DNA of 64,000 bases from JABFXX01 sp964419605 (GTDB lineage: Bacteria; Myxococcota_A; Polyangia; Haliangiales; Haliangiaceae). The translations under genes and the position numbers were made by a program. Positions 1 through 8,887 of this stretch are shown here, in pieces (within the stretch, counting starts at the first letter, position 1; each line of letters opens with the position of its first letter). The notes below the pieces were generated by a model. The model had not been told where the DNA came from, searched no databases, and was given only the letters and a program-made list of their open reading frames with translations. Location: the NCBI GenBank assembly GCA_964419605.1, contig CAYQQM010000019.1, positions 3,221-67,220 on the forward strand. The letters run 5' to 3'.

Positions 1-1368
1 GAGCGCCGCTTTGGCTTTTTCAGCAAGCTCTGCAGCCGCTGCGCGCGCGGCGACCATCGTCTTTGTCATGTCGGCCGAGCGCTGCGCGACTTCCGACCTC
101 AGGCGCTCGAGCTGTGCTCGATCGGGTACGCGCCCGGCGGGCGTACTACCGATACTGCCCGACAGATCCTCAAGCTCACCCGGGATCGCAGCCACTGCGG
201 CCGCTGCCTGCGCTGCCTCGCTGGCAACTTTTACGCGAGCGTGCGTCTGCGCATGCAACGCAGCGCGGCGCTCGTCGAGCATCGCGCGCTTGTCAGCCGC
301 GATCGCTGCCACGATATCGGCGACGCAGTCCGCGCCATCTCCCATGACCTCGGGGGAAAAAGCCCGGCTCGCCGCTTCGATCGCGGAGGACAGCATCGCC
401 AGGCTAGGAGCAACAACGACTCGGCCGCGCCGCTCGAGAGCCGCGGTCAACGTTGTACCGCCGTCCAACTGCAGCGCGACGAGTTTGCCACCTACGAGCT
501 GGGCGCGTGAAATCGCCTGGGGTCGGGGCCGCGCGACCAGCACGTCGGCAACTCGCCACAGAAGCGGGGCATCGTTGGTCGTTCCGAACAGCTTCGCAGT
601 AAGGCCGAGGCCCGGCACCTGTCGGCGCAACACGCTGGCGGCATCGACATCATTGCCGGCATCAAACAAAAACGCGACCGACGCAGCGGACTCTGTCAGA
701 GATAGCTGAAGGGCGAGTTGGCCGGTCGTTTCTGCCCCCAGGCCCGCGACTTCGATCAGAACCAACGAAGCCTGTGGCCCGAACTTGAACCGCTCGCGCA
801 ACGTTCGTCGCTCCAGTCCACCCGCCTCAAAAAACGCTCGCTCACCGATGGCACCAACCACGAGAATTCGCTCGCCCTCTACGCCGCTGTCCGCAAGGGC
901 GACCGCAGCGATGTCGTCGACAGCGAGAAAGCGGTCTGCTGCTGTCAGCGCCCATGCCTCGGCCGGCTCGAGCTCGCCGACCACAGCGATGACGGGAGCT
1001 GGTTGGGGCACCTGATCGCGCGCGACGGTCAGCGCCAGAGCCGCATGGGGATCAAAGGCGACCGCAGCATCCGGCGGACTGTGCTCCAATTCGCGCCGCA
1101 ACTTGCGCTCCGCTCCCTCGCCGAGAATCGCCCGTCGCACGCGGTCGGTTACCCCGCTTCCCCCTCCCCCGGCGCCACCAATGTCGATGGCGCGAACGCG
1201 CATCCCGGCGGCCTCGATCGCCGCCAACACAGGCACCACGGCCGAAGATGGCGCGCCCGCACTCGTAACAACAAGGACGCTGGTCGGAGGCACACCCACT
1301 ACCGCATAGGATAAGAGATTCGCGAAACCGTGGCAAAGCTCGGGCAGCGCAAGGCTTCCGTTTTCCAC
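1..1368 (-). CDS. GT-B-like glycosyltransferase-type protein with C-terminal coiled coil, partial
   Basis: This frame is open on the minus strand from about 1368 to the window edge, so the C-terminus is missing (about 456 residues visible). A GTG start at 1366-1368 has GGAG eight bases upstream. The first 300 residues read like a MurG/MGDG-synthase type GT-B fold: an N-terminal beta strand (SVLVVTSAGAPSSAVVPVLAA), a glycine-rich loop (GGAGGGGSG), a segment like the inter-domain 'DRFLAVDDIAAVALADSGV..GERILVVG', and a TTNDAPLLWRVADVLVARP stretch resembling the donor-binding region. The last 120 residues are Ala/Glu/Arg-rich and probably a coiled coil. The family assignment is inferred from fold-like motifs only, and the substrate is unknown. 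It is divergent from terC, with under 70 bases between starts. Confidence 0.6.
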   Translation of the reverse strand, partial: MENGSLALPELCHGFANLLSYAVVGVPPTSVLVVTSAGAPSSAVVPVLAAIEAAGMRVRAIDIGGAGGGGSGVTDRVRRAILGEGAERKLRRELEHSPPDAAVAFDPHAALALTVARDQVPQPAPVIAVVGELEPAEAWALTAADRFLAVDDIAAVALADSGVEGERILVVGAIGERAFFEAGGLERRTLRERFKFGPQASLVLIEVAGLGAETTGQLALQLSLTESAASVAFLFDAGNDVDAASVLRRQVPGLGLTAKLFGTTNDAPLLWRVADVLVARPRPQAISRAQLVGGKLVALQLDGGTTLTAALERRGRVVVAPSLAMLSSAIEAASRAFSPEVMGDGADCVADIVAAIAADKRAMLDERRAALHAQTHARVKVASEAAQAAAAVAAIPGELEDLSGSIGSTPAGRVPDRAQLERLRSEVAQRSADMTKTMVAARAAAAELAEKAKAAL

Positions 1369-1431
1369 ACGCAAGTCTCCACCAAAGCTTGCGGGACGGC
1401 GGTGTGCTAGGCATGGTGCGGTACCCAAGTG

Positions 1432-2394
1432 ATGCTGTGGTTCTGGATCGGATTTTTCGCACTCGTGGCGCTGCTGCTCACGCTCGATCTGGGAGTCGTG
1501 CATCGGCGTGCCCAAGTCATGACGATCCGCACTGCAGCCGGATGGACAGCCGGCTGGGTGTCGCTAGGTCTGGCGTTTTCCGGAATCGTGTATCTCATTT
1601 ACGAGGCGAAGCCGGCGGGGCTTGATGCGGGAACCACCACCGGCGTCGACGCCGCAATCACCTACTTGTCGGCGTTCCTCCTGGAACAAGCATTATCGGT
1701 CGACAACATTTTTGTTATCTCGCTTTTGTTCACGAGTTTCCGCATTCCGGAGCAGTACCAACATCGCGTCCTGTTTTGGGGAATCCTTGGGGCGATTGTT
1801 TTTCGCGTGGTCATGCTCGGCGGCGGCGCATTTCTCGCGGCCAAGTTTTCGTGGGTGTTTTATGTTTTCGGCGCCTACCTCGCTTGGCAAGGTATCAAGC
1901 TACTCCGCGACCACGACCAGGACGACGTCGACAATAGCGTAGCCGTACGGTTCCTGCGCAGGTTCGTCCGCATCGTCGAGGGCGACTTTGGCGGAAAGTT
2001 TCTCGTAACCGTCGATGGCCGCCGAGCACTGACCACCGTGGCGGTCTGTTTGGTCGTTATCGAGTTGACCGACGTCGTGTTTGCGCTCGACTCCATTCCA
2101 GCCGTGCTGTCGGTGAGCCAGGACACCTTCATTATCATTACGTCCAATATCTTTGCGATTCTCGGGCTGCGGTCGCTCTACTTCGTGCTTGCGGGTGCGA
2201 TGGCCAAGTTTCGCTATCTGAAGATTGCACTCGCCCTGCTCCTCATTGGGATCGGCGCCAAAATGATTGCCCACAATCATTTCCACGTCGGACACGGGAT
2301 TTCGCTCGGAGTGATCGCAGGAACGATTGCGCTCGGCGTAATCGCGTCGCTGCTATCGCCTACCTCACAACCACAAGGACCTCGGTCTCCATAG
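1432..2394 (+). CDS. TerC/Alx family integral membrane protein
   Basis: A 320-residue polytopic membrane protein of the TerC family (Alx/YgdQ/YjbE relatives), which act in metal-ion (Mn, Ca) export or tellurite resistance in the inner membrane. The family signature is clear: LSAFLLEQALSVDNIFVISL in the first third and a matching ELTDVVFALDSIPAVLSVS half-repeat near residue 205. These carry the conserved intramembrane acidic residues expected for cation transport. About eight or nine hydrophobic segments are visible. GTG (1429) directly precedes ATG (1432) and the choice between them is open. The 3' end overlaps the convergent acetyltransferase gene by 35 bases. Confidence 0.93.
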   Translation: MLWFWIGFFALVALLLTLDLGVVHRRAQVMTIRTAAGWTAGWVSLGLAFSGIVYLIYEAKPAGLDAGTTTGVDAAITYLSAFLLEQALSVDNIFVISLLFTSFRIPEQYQHRVLFWGILGAIVFRVVMLGGGAFLAAKFSWVFYVFGAYLAWQGIKLLRDHDQDDVDNSVAVRFLRRFVRIVEGDFGGKFLVTVDGRRALTTVAVCLVVIELTDVVFALDSIPAVLSVSQDTFIIITSNIFAILGLRSLYFVLAGAMAKFRYLKIALALLLIGIGAKMIAHNHFHVGHGISLGVIAGTIALGVIASLLSPTSQPQGPRSP

Positions 2395-3322
2395 TCGACT
2401 CCGCCCATCGCCGCTTGTAGTCCATCTCGGTGCCAAGATCGTAACGATTGATCCCCTCCTCGCACAGCTCGAGGATCTGGTGGTACTGAAGCAGAGTTCC
2501 GATCTGCAGCGCAGCTAAACCGTCGTCGTACGAAAACTGTAGACCTCGGTAGGTATCGGCTGCCGCAGCGCCTAGAACATAGCCCACATCGCGTTCGCGG
2601 TAGCGAGCAAACAGCGTCCGCTGTTGACCGAGCCGGCACAAGCGGGGAAGCATCGCAGCGTAGAACGCCCGCATCGGACCAGAGGCAATCCCGACTCCGT
2701 CGCGAGCCTTCCAACTCGTGGCCTCCGCGCGTTGGATCCGCTCGTACAGCTCCGCGGCATCGACTTCTGCAGCGCGTACCCGCTCAAACGTAAGACCGTG
2801 AGAGGCAGCCCCGCGCAAGGCTTTGCGTAGCGCCTTGCGAAAGCCATGCGACCGCCGCGACAAGAACCCATCGATGCCGCCATCGAGCCTTGCGATATGG
2901 CGCACCGCCGATTGGGCATTGCGACGCTCCCATCGCCGAGGTAACGCGGCATCGAGGGCGCGTCGATGCGGGCCGTTTGCGGTCACCCCCGACACGATCG
3001 CAAGCCGCCAGTCGCGCCGGGTCGCCAGCAGTGAAATCACATCGTCCACCAGCGCTTCGACCTGGATGCCGATCAGCGGCGAAGCCAGTCCCCACGACAT
3101 CTCAATCGGCTCCACGTAGGAAAATCCAGCCGAATGGGTCGCCAGTCGCGCCGCAAAATAGCCGTGAGCACTGCGAAATGAAAATGCAGTGCGGCGCGGC
3201 ATCAGCGCTGCATCCGCAGCGAGCACCCAGGCCGACGAACTGCAGAAATGGTCGATGTCGGGAGTCCGAAACACCTCGCGATCAAATGCGTCCGCCTCCT
3301 TGGCGAGGTCGACAGGCTGCAC
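2360..3322 (-). CDS. GNAT family N-acetyltransferase, CelD/BcsL type
   Basis: A 320-residue cytoplasmic protein of the Acetyltransf_6 (CelD/BcsL-like) family, which has the double-GNAT fold shared with FemABX-type aminoacyl transferases. Supporting features are the basic helix FLSRRSHGFRKALRKA (about 155-170), the beta strand DVGYVLGA, the segment YRGLQFSYDDGLAALQIGTLLQY where acetyl-CoA would sit, and the C-terminal RYDLGTEMDYKRRWA. Such proteins usually acylate sugars or lipids in envelope polysaccharide pathways. Nothing nearby identifies the acceptor here. It runs convergent to terC. Confidence 0.8.
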   Translation of the reverse strand: MQPVDLAKEADAFDREVFRTPDIDHFCSSSAWVLAADAALMPRRTAFSFRSAHGYFAARLATHSAGFSYVEPIEMSWGLASPLIGIQVEALVDDVISLLATRRDWRLAIVSGVTANGPHRRALDAALPRRWERRNAQSAVRHIARLDGGIDGFLSRRSHGFRKALRKALRGAASHGLTFERVRAAEVDAAELYERIQRAEATSWKARDGVGIASGPMRAFYAAMLPRLCRLGQQRTLFARYRERDVGYVLGAAAADTYRGLQFSYDDGLAALQIGTLLQYHQILELCEEGINRYDLGTEMDYKRRWAESTMETEVLVVVR

Positions 3323-3413
3323 GTCAGATCCCTACCTCATCGTTCCGCGACCGACATGAAGTACCATTGAACTCGCGAGCCCCCTTTCCCACGGCGTACA
3401 TCAGTTGGACTAC

Positions 3414-3564
3414 CATAGCGCAAGGTCATTTGCGGTGAGGCGAGGCGGCGAGGAGCGAGGAGCGGAGTGTACAAACAGTACTCGAGCACCGGAGCGACGA
3501 CCCTGGGAAGTCCCTGACGAGGGACGAAGCCAACGAAGCATCACCGCAAATGAACTGCGCTATG
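3414..3564 (-). repeat. Stem-variable 3'-end structured element, copy A
   Basis: This 151-base intergenic element begins immediately downstream of the DUF1244 gene stop codon (minus strand). Its ends are a 24/25-base inverted repeat: CATAGCGCAAGGTCATTTG continuing to GCGGTGA at 3414-3438, matched by the reverse complement at 3541-3564. Inside are two small hairpins: GTCCCT-GACG-AGGGAC at 3510-3525 and GTAC-AAACA-GTAC at 3469-3481. About 30 bases around the first hairpin (roughly 3495-3524) match copy B with one difference, while the outer stems share no sequence with B or C. It may be a terminator, a 3'UTR RNA or a small mobile element. Structure and repetition are seen directly; function is unknown. 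Confidence 0.75.
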
Positions 3565-3825
3565 TCACTTCTGAAAGGCCTGCTTCCATTCGTCGTACGG
3601 CATTCCGTAAATGAGCTCGCGGGCTTCCGGGTCGGAGAGTTCGACACCGCGCTCCACTGCAGCGGCGCGGTACCACTTGGCCAAGCAGTTGCGACAAAAC
3701 CCGGCGAGGTTCATGACGTCGAGATTCTGGACGTCGGTGCGCTGTCTAAAGTGCTCGACGAGACGGCGAAAAGCGGCTGCTTCGATCTCGGTTCGAGTCG
3801 GTTCGGGAATCGACGTACCCATCAC
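3565..3825 (-). CDS. DUF1244 family small protein
   Basis: An 86-residue protein matching the DUF1244 family. The segment NLDVMNLAGFCRNCLAKWYRAAA (about 34-56) contains the invariant LAGFCRNCLxKWY core with two cysteines, and the C-terminal GMPYDEWKQAFQ is also typical. The family is a small helical cytoplasmic protein found mainly in proteobacteria, with no established biochemical role. The Cys pair could bind metal, but that is inference. It stands alone on the minus strand, divergent from the TraB-like gene, and its stop codon abuts repeat copy A. Confidence 0.85.
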   Translation of the reverse strand: MMGTSIPEPTRTEIEAAAFRRLVEHFRQRTDVQNLDVMNLAGFCRNCLAKWYRAAAVERGVELSDPEARELIYGMPYDEWKQAFQK

Positions 3826-3854
3826 CCATCCTTAGCATGTGGTATGAGGCAGTC

Positions 3855-5033
3855 ATGGACTTGCCGCCATCTGTCACGACACTGTCGCACGGAACCACCA
3901 CGTTCTACGTGGTGGGAACGGCGCATGTGTCGCAGCGGTCGGTCGATGACGTACGAACCGTGATCGAGGCTGTAAACCCCGAGGTCGTTTGCGTCGAGCT
4001 ATGCAAAACCCGCTATGAAGCGCTGACCAAGGACAGCGCGTTTCGCGACCTCGACGTTTTCAAAGTGGTCCGCGAAGGAAAAACGCTTTACCTCCTCGGG
4101 CACCTGGCGCTCACGAGCTACCAGCGCCGGATCGGCGCCAGCCTTGGAGTTCGACCCGGAGCTGAGCTGGTCACCGCCACCAAAACGGCGGAAAACCGCA
4201 GCATCCCGGTCGAGCTCATCGATCGCGACATCAACATTACCCTGAAACGCACCTGGCGAAATATTGGGCTGTGGAGCCGGCTCTCGCTACTTTGGTCCCT
4301 CCTCGCCAGCCCGAGCGACGACGATGCAGGCGACATGCAGGTTACGGCCGACGCGATCGAAACCCTCAAGGAGCCCAAAGCCCTATCCGAAATGCTCGCG
4401 GAACTCGGCAAAAAACTGCCGCAAATCAAGGGACCTCTCGTCGATGAGCGCGACCAGTATCTCGCAAGCCGAATGCTCGAAGCCGGCGCCAACAAGCGCA
4501 CGGTGGTCGCCGTCGTTGGCGCGGCACATGTTCCCGGGATGGCCGCACAACTCGACCGGGAGATCGACCGCGCCGCCCTCGACGCGCTCCCCCCGCCCGC
4601 ACTGTGGTGGAAGATCGCCAAGTGGGCAATCCCGTTAGTGTTTTTGGCTATACTAGTGTGGTTTTCCCAGGTGAGAAGCGGCGCCGACTTTGCCAAAACC
4701 ATGGCAGCGTGGATCATCCCAACCTCGGTCGGGGCCGGGCTGTTTACAGCGGTCGCCGGCGGCTCCCCGTTTTCGATCGCCGCAGCCATGCTCGCGGCCC
4801 CCATCGCTCGCGTCTATCCGTTGATTCGAACCGGGATCGTCGTGGGTGTTGTCGAAGCGTGGCGGCGAAAGCCATCCGTCGCGGATTGCGAGCGCTTGCC
4901 CGAAGATACGCAAACGCTGCGCGGCTTTTGGACCAATCCGGTAACGCGAATCCTAATCATCGCATCGCTGGCCGGATTGGGCGCGCTCCTGGGCTTCTTG
5001 TTCGGAGTCGGCTGGATCGCGTCGCAGATTTGA
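3855..5033 (+). CDS. TraB/PrgY (pheromone-shutdown) family membrane protein
   Basis: A roughly 392-residue TraB-family protein. The N-terminal half carries the diagnostic FYVVGTAHVSQRSVDDV motif near residue 20, followed by VNPEVVCVELCKTRYEAL, and a second GAAHVPGM near 230, both typical of the TIKI/TraB metallohydrolase-like fold. The C-terminal 150 residues contain about four membrane segments (around 262-280, 290-340 and 370-395). In enterococci PrgY limits endogenous pheromone activity; in other bacteria the role is unknown. I chose ATG 3855 because GAGG lies six bases upstream; ATG 3837 is an in-frame alternative without a ribosome site. Four hairpins follow the stop codon. Confidence 0.88.
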   Translation: MDLPPSVTTLSHGTTTFYVVGTAHVSQRSVDDVRTVIEAVNPEVVCVELCKTRYEALTKDSAFRDLDVFKVVREGKTLYLLGHLALTSYQRRIGASLGVRPGAELVTATKTAENRSIPVELIDRDINITLKRTWRNIGLWSRLSLLWSLLASPSDDDAGDMQVTADAIETLKEPKALSEMLAELGKKLPQIKGPLVDERDQYLASRMLEAGANKRTVVAVVGAAHVPGMAAQLDREIDRAALDALPPPALWWKIAKWAIPLVFLAILVWFSQVRSGADFAKTMAAWIIPTSVGAGLFTAVAGGSPFSIAAAMLAAPIARVYPLIRTGIVVGVVEAWRRKPSVADCERLPEDTQTLRGFWTNPVTRILIIASLAGLGALLGFLFGVGWIASQI

Positions 5034-5037
5034 CTAC

Positions 5038-5073
5038 ACAGAAACGCGTTGACTAGGAGTCAACGGTTTCTGT
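5038..5073 (+). other. Strong hairpin immediately after the TraB-like gene
   Basis: ACAGAAAC and GTTGACT pair with AGTCAAC and GTTTCTGT around the loop AGG, leaving small internal mismatches. No T-tract follows. The left arm shares a 19-base identity (TACACAGAAACGCGTTGAC, 5035-5053) with the 3' end of carB (38460-38478, opposite strand). Confidence 0.6.
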
Positions 5074-5088
5074 TCCGCCTCGATCAAA

Positions 5089-5108
5089 AGGGGGCTTTCC
5101 CGCCCCCT
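5089..5108 (-). terminator. GC hairpin, possible minus-strand terminator
   Basis: AGGGGGC and GCCCCCT pair around a six-base loop. Read on the minus strand the stem is followed by TTTT, so it could stop antisense transcription toward the TraB-like gene. The neighbouring perfect hairpin GGACCGGC-GAA-GCCGGTCC at 5111-5129 belongs to the same array. Confidence 0.4.
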
Positions 5109-5140
5109 CTGGACCGGCGAAGCCGGTCCCATTCACCCCT

Positions 5141-5174
5141 CCGCGCGTCGCGTCGCGCGGCTTCTTGTTTTGTA
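5141..5174 (+). terminator. Rho-independent terminator of the TraB-like gene
   Basis: CCGCGCG-TCGCGT-CGCGCGG forms a seven-pair GC stem followed directly by CTTCTTGTTTTGT. It is the last of four hairpins behind the TraB-like gene and the only one with a classical plus-strand T-rich tail. Confidence 0.7.
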
Positions 5175-5289
5175 ACCTATGCGTCACTGTTTAGGCACTT
5201 GCGCACCTTTGGAGCGCCCGCAAAGCCAGTAGTGTCGCGGCGACCGAACTTCGGTAGACCGATGCCCCGGCCCCAGCTACAGTTCGGCC

Positions 5290-6765
5290 ATGATCAACCG
5301 ACGGGATGCGATGAAGCGGCTCGGTGGAATGGCCGGAGCCGCAGCAATGGCCAAGTATCTGCCAGGATGCGGCGATGGCGAGGTTGGTGGCATCACGACC
5401 TACGTCTACATGATGCTGGAGAATCGCAGCTACGATCACTACTTTGGTGCGCGCTCGATGCTGGAAGGAAGACCGGGCGACGGACTACAGATGTCGTTTC
5501 GCAACAACGACCTTGGCGGCAACCCGATCGCACCGTGGGAACCGGCCCTACACCAAATGTGCGACCCCGATCCGCCGCACGGCTGGAGAACCCTGCACAG
5601 CAGTTGGAATGGCGGAGCGTGTGACGACTTCGTGCGGCAGCATCAGATCGAACATCAGAGCAACACCCTGATCGATCCGATGCAGTATCTCACGCGGACA
5701 CAGTTACCGATCAGCTATGCACTCGCCGACGCATACACCAGCTGTGACCGGTGGTTCTGCTCCGTGATGGGGCCAACTCTGCCCAACCGGGCGTACTGGC
5801 ACGCTGCAACATCGTTTGGAATCGGCCCACACGACGATGCCAACACGGAAATCCTGTCCGCGTTTTCGTCGGTGCCCGTGCCAACCATCTATCACCGACT
5901 GCACGACAAGGGCATCCCGTGGGCGTACTACTACGGCTCGATTTCCGTTCTCTCACTCCTCGGTAATCCTGGGCCGTATCAACTCGACCTCGGACCGGCC
6001 GATGGCACCGGAAACATCCGGCAGTTTGGCGACTACCAAGGTGCCGCGGGCCAGTTCTTCAGAGACGCAGCGGCGGGCACGCTCCCTCCGGTAACGTACA
6101 TCGACCCGTACTTCTACCTCAACGATGACCATCCACCGATCCACCCGATTCACGGCCAGATGCTGATCGCAGCCGTGTACCGGGCGCTTGCTGCCTCGCC
6201 ACAGTGGAACAACTGCATGCTCGTGATCACCTACGACGAAAACGGCGGTTTCTTCGACCACGTATCGCCGCCGACCACCGCGGACGATACGCTCAGCAAG
6301 TACGGGGTCGACGGATTCCAGCAGATGGGATTTCGCGTTCCTACCTTGGTCGCGGGACCCTACGTCAAGTCGGGCCACGTCAGCTCGGTAACGTACGACC
6401 ATACGTCAGCGCTCAAACACCTGAAAGTTGCGTTTGGGCTGGAGTCGCTCAACGCCCGCATGGATGCCGCCAACGACCTCATGGACTGCATCGACCTCGA
6501 GGCACTGTCCGCTGGTAAGCCGCGGCGCCCCATCGACCTCCCGACAATCAACATAGACGATTGGCCCATGGATCCGGTTGCATGTAGCCACGCAGGCGGC
6601 TTTCGCGAGCTCGATCCGATCAGCCTTTGGGCGGATGCCAACCAGGGCAAATTCGGCAAGTACTTCGACATCCGCAACGGCCGTGAGGAATACCTGGGGT
6701 CGATTCGCAGATTCCTGCGAGATCAACAGAACACGGCAGCGCCTGTTAAAGCGTATCTGCCTTGA
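5290..6765 (+). CDS. Phospholipase C / acid phosphatase family phosphoesterase, Tat-exported
   Basis: A 491-residue phosphoesterase of the family containing bacterial non-hemolytic phospholipase C and AcpA acid phosphatase (alkaline-phosphatase superfamily). The N-terminus NRRDAMKRLGG followed by a short hydrophobic run ending in GC is a twin-arginine signal, possibly lipidated at about Cys27. The family metal-site segments are present: MMLENRSYDHYFG near residue 41, a central GPTLPNRAYWHAATS near 155, ITYDENGGFFDHVSPP near 310, and GFRVPTLVAGPYVKSGHVSS followed by YDHTSALK. It probably hydrolyses phosphodiesters or phosphomonoesters in the periplasm or outside the cell. The last 20 bases overlap the convergent menH-like gene. 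Confidence 0.9.
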   Translation: MINRRDAMKRLGGMAGAAAMAKYLPGCGDGEVGGITTYVYMMLENRSYDHYFGARSMLEGRPGDGLQMSFRNNDLGGNPIAPWEPALHQMCDPDPPHGWRTLHSSWNGGACDDFVRQHQIEHQSNTLIDPMQYLTRTQLPISYALADAYTSCDRWFCSVMGPTLPNRAYWHAATSFGIGPHDDANTEILSAFSSVPVPTIYHRLHDKGIPWAYYYGSISVLSLLGNPGPYQLDLGPADGTGNIRQFGDYQGAAGQFFRDAAAGTLPPVTYIDPYFYLNDDHPPIHPIHGQMLIAAVYRALAASPQWNNCMLVITYDENGGFFDHVSPPTTADDTLSKYGVDGFQQMGFRVPTLVAGPYVKSGHVSSVTYDHTSALKHLKVAFGLESLNARMDAANDLMDCIDLEALSAGKPRRPIDLPTINIDDWPMDPVACSHAGGFRELDPISLWADANQGKFGKYFDIRNGREEYLGSIRRFLRDQQNTAAPVKAYLP

Positions 6766-7423
6766 GACACTCGGCTACGCATTGAAGCAGGCGCTCTGGC
6801 TGTTCGAACAGCGGATCGTGGCCGGCGCCATCGATCCGGGTCGCCGGCGCAGCCAAACCGCTGGCGATCGCAACGTACTTCGCGTCGTCGGCGCCGACGA
6901 TCAGCCGAAACCGCTGATCGATTTCGCTGCGGTAGTCTGGCATCTGGGCCGGGCTCAGCACTTCGAGCACCAGTGCCAGCTGGTCGGGATCGAGCGTCAG
7001 GCGCCTCGCTCGCCTCGCCCCACGCCGGTCAGCCGCTACACGCGCCTGGGTAGCAAACAAGGGCTGCGCCTCCCACGCATCGACAAACGCCTCGATGCCA
7101 CGATGACGCAAAAGCGCGGCCCAGCCCGCATCGCTCGCCCCGCGAAGGCTGCGCTCGTGCTCCGCGAGCCCCGGATTGGTGCTGATCAGAACCGCGCGCG
7201 GCACGTAACCGCCTGCGACAAGCGCAATAGCGATCCGCCCGCCCAGAGAATACCCGACTACTGCGTCGCAGGAGCCCATGGCGCGCGCCACCGCCTCTAC
7301 ATTAGCGGCCCAGGTCCCCAGAACTGGACCGCCGCCATGACCCGGAAGCGCGATGCGAATTCCATCGTCGCCGGGCCACACCTCGGGCCCGCCGAGAAAT
7401 CCGTGAAGATACGCGATGCGCAC
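6746..7423 (-). CDS. MenH-like alpha/beta hydrolase
   Basis: A 225-residue alpha/beta hydrolase. It begins YLHGFLGGPEVW, carries the nucleophile elbow VVGYSLGGRIAI near residue 55 (Ser about 59), and ends with an acid and histidine in VGADDAKY and GAGHDPLFEQPERL. The oxyanion HGFLG and the GYS[LM]GGR elbow fit 2-succinyl-6-hydroxy-2,4-cyclohexadiene-1-carboxylate synthase (MenH) of menaquinone biosynthesis, and the length is close to MenH. No other men gene lies in the window, so a general hydrolase remains possible. It overlaps the phospholipase gene end to end. Confidence 0.75.
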   Translation of the reverse strand: MRIAYLHGFLGGPEVWPGDDGIRIALPGHGGGPVLGTWAANVEAVARAMGSCDAVVGYSLGGRIAIALVAGGYVPRAVLISTNPGLAEHERSLRGASDAGWAALLRHRGIEAFVDAWEAQPLFATQARVAADRRGARRARRLTLDPDQLALVLEVLSPAQMPDYRSEIDQRFRLIVGADDAKYVAIASGLAAPATRIDGAGHDPLFEQPERLLQCVAECLKADTL

Positions 7424-7591
7424 GCTCCCCAGTGTACACGTGGGTCACACCCTTGATGCCACGGTTGCGAGATCGGCTGACAACGGATACTTCAGGCTAG
7501 CGTAGCGGGTGGCAGTCTCGCGGTAAGGTTTGCTGGATCGGGCTGGAAGATCCACGAACCGCGCAACGTAAGACGCGAGGGGACCAGGAAC

Positions 7592-8887
7592 ATGAAACAC
7601 CTACGATACACGACTGCCCTGTTCGCCGTAGCCGCTTGCACGACGCCCAATCCCAGCTACTGCCCGAACCGCAACTGCTCGGACGCAGGGAATGACGTAG
7701 ACGCGCTCGATCCGACGACGACAATCCAAGTCGCGACCACCGGAAACGATGCTGCGGACGGAATGAGGGCTCCAGTCAAAACACTGAAGCGAGGCATCGA
7801 GCTGGCAACCGCCAACGGCGCCATAAAAACGATTCACCTCCAGGCCGGGAAATACGGGCCTGCCAATGGCGAGACCTATCCGTACACCGTACCTACCGGG
7901 GTGCGAATTCTAGGCGTTCCGGGCACCGCGGTCGCGGGAACAGGCGCGGAAGTTGGACTCGTCGTGGATACCGGGTCGCTTGACAGTCTTGATTTTGCCG
8001 ACTTCGCGACGGCCATCCACGTGACAGGGCCCGCGGAGTTCAAGAATGTCACCGTGTCCACGAGCGCAGTTGGAGTTTTGACCGAGGGGGCGGCAAAACT
8101 TACGGCGACCGGGCTGTCATTTTCCGCCGCCGCAGGTGCAACGCCAACGGGTCTAAAAGCCGTGGGATCGTCGCAGGTTTCCGTCAATGCCTTCGTTGCC
8201 ACAGATACGGTCTCGGTCGTTGAACTCGATCAAGCAACAGTTTCGATTGCGAAAGGCATGATCTCCGGCAGGGGAAACATCAGCGCGAAGGGCAAATCAC
8301 TCGTGCTCAAGGATAGCCAAATCATCGGCGGTAACGGAATCGATCTCGATGGTGGCACTCAATTGGAAGTCGCACTTGAAAATACGACAATCGCCGACAC
8401 CTCCGCCGACGCCATCGTCGGCCGCGCGAAAACGTTCCATATGACAGGCGGCGAACTTCGCAACAATGGACGCGGCGGGGCTGAATTGGTCGGAGGCACG
8501 TACACCTTTACGAACGTCCGCATCAAAGGAAATCCCGTGTTCGGCATCTACCTTCAAAATGGCAGTGCGGCGCCGGGAACCATTTTCATGCGAGGATGCA
8601 CGATTGCCGGAAACGGAGGCGACGGCATCTATCTGTTTGCCGGCGCGACGGGCGACCTCGGCACCGCGGTAAATCCGGGAAACAACACGTTCGAGGGCAA
8701 CGCGGGTGTAGGCCTGAACATCGCAACGAGCCCCAGCGCAGTGACGGCTGTAGGGAACACATGGCTCCGCAATACCCAGGGTTCGGACGCGAACGGGAAG
8801 TTCCCGTCGCAACTGAAGGCAGGGCCCGTAAATTTCGCTGCCCACAACAACTTCGCGATCGAAGGCAGTTCAACGCTGCAGCTGTAA
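7592..8887 (+). CDS. DUF1565-type right-handed beta-helix lipoprotein
   Basis: A 431-residue lipoprotein. The N-terminus MKHLRYTTALFAVAAC ends in a lipobox with Cys16, followed by a Cys/Asn/Asp linker. From about residue 45 the pattern TIQVATTGNDAADGMRAPVKTLKRGIELA is the typical start of a DUF1565/parallel beta-helix domain. About fifteen strand-turn repeats rich in Asn, Gly and Thr follow, with late motifs such as GNGGDGIYLF and GNNTFEGNAGVGLNI. Related proteins sit on the outer-membrane surface and may bind or cleave polysaccharide. No catalytic residues are recognised. It appears monocistronic. Confidence 0.82.
   Translation: MKHLRYTTALFAVAACTTPNPSYCPNRNCSDAGNDVDALDPTTTIQVATTGNDAADGMRAPVKTLKRGIELATANGAIKTIHLQAGKYGPANGETYPYTVPTGVRILGVPGTAVAGTGAEVGLVVDTGSLDSLDFADFATAIHVTGPAEFKNVTVSTSAVGVLTEGAAKLTATGLSFSAAAGATPTGLKAVGSSQVSVNAFVATDTVSVVELDQATVSIAKGMISGRGNISAKGKSLVLKDSQIIGGNGIDLDGGTQLEVALENTTIADTSADAIVGRAKTFHMTGGELRNNGRGGAELVGGTYTFTNVRIKGNPVFGIYLQNGSAAPGTIFMRGCTIAGNGGDGIYLFAGATGDLGTAVNPGNNTFEGNAGVGLNIATSPSAVTAVGNTWLRNTQGSDANGKFPSQLKAGPVNFAAHNNFAIEGSSTLQL

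Noticed and set aside
11..1314. Plus-strand open frames at the window start
   Set aside because: They lie opposite a continuous minus-strand frame with convincing protein composition; their Arg/Ser/Ala-rich translations are antisense shadows.
3414..3564. Copy A as a classical insertion sequence or MITE
   Set aside because: No target-site duplication or transposase was seen, and the terminal repeats differ completely between copies, which does not fit a normal MITE.
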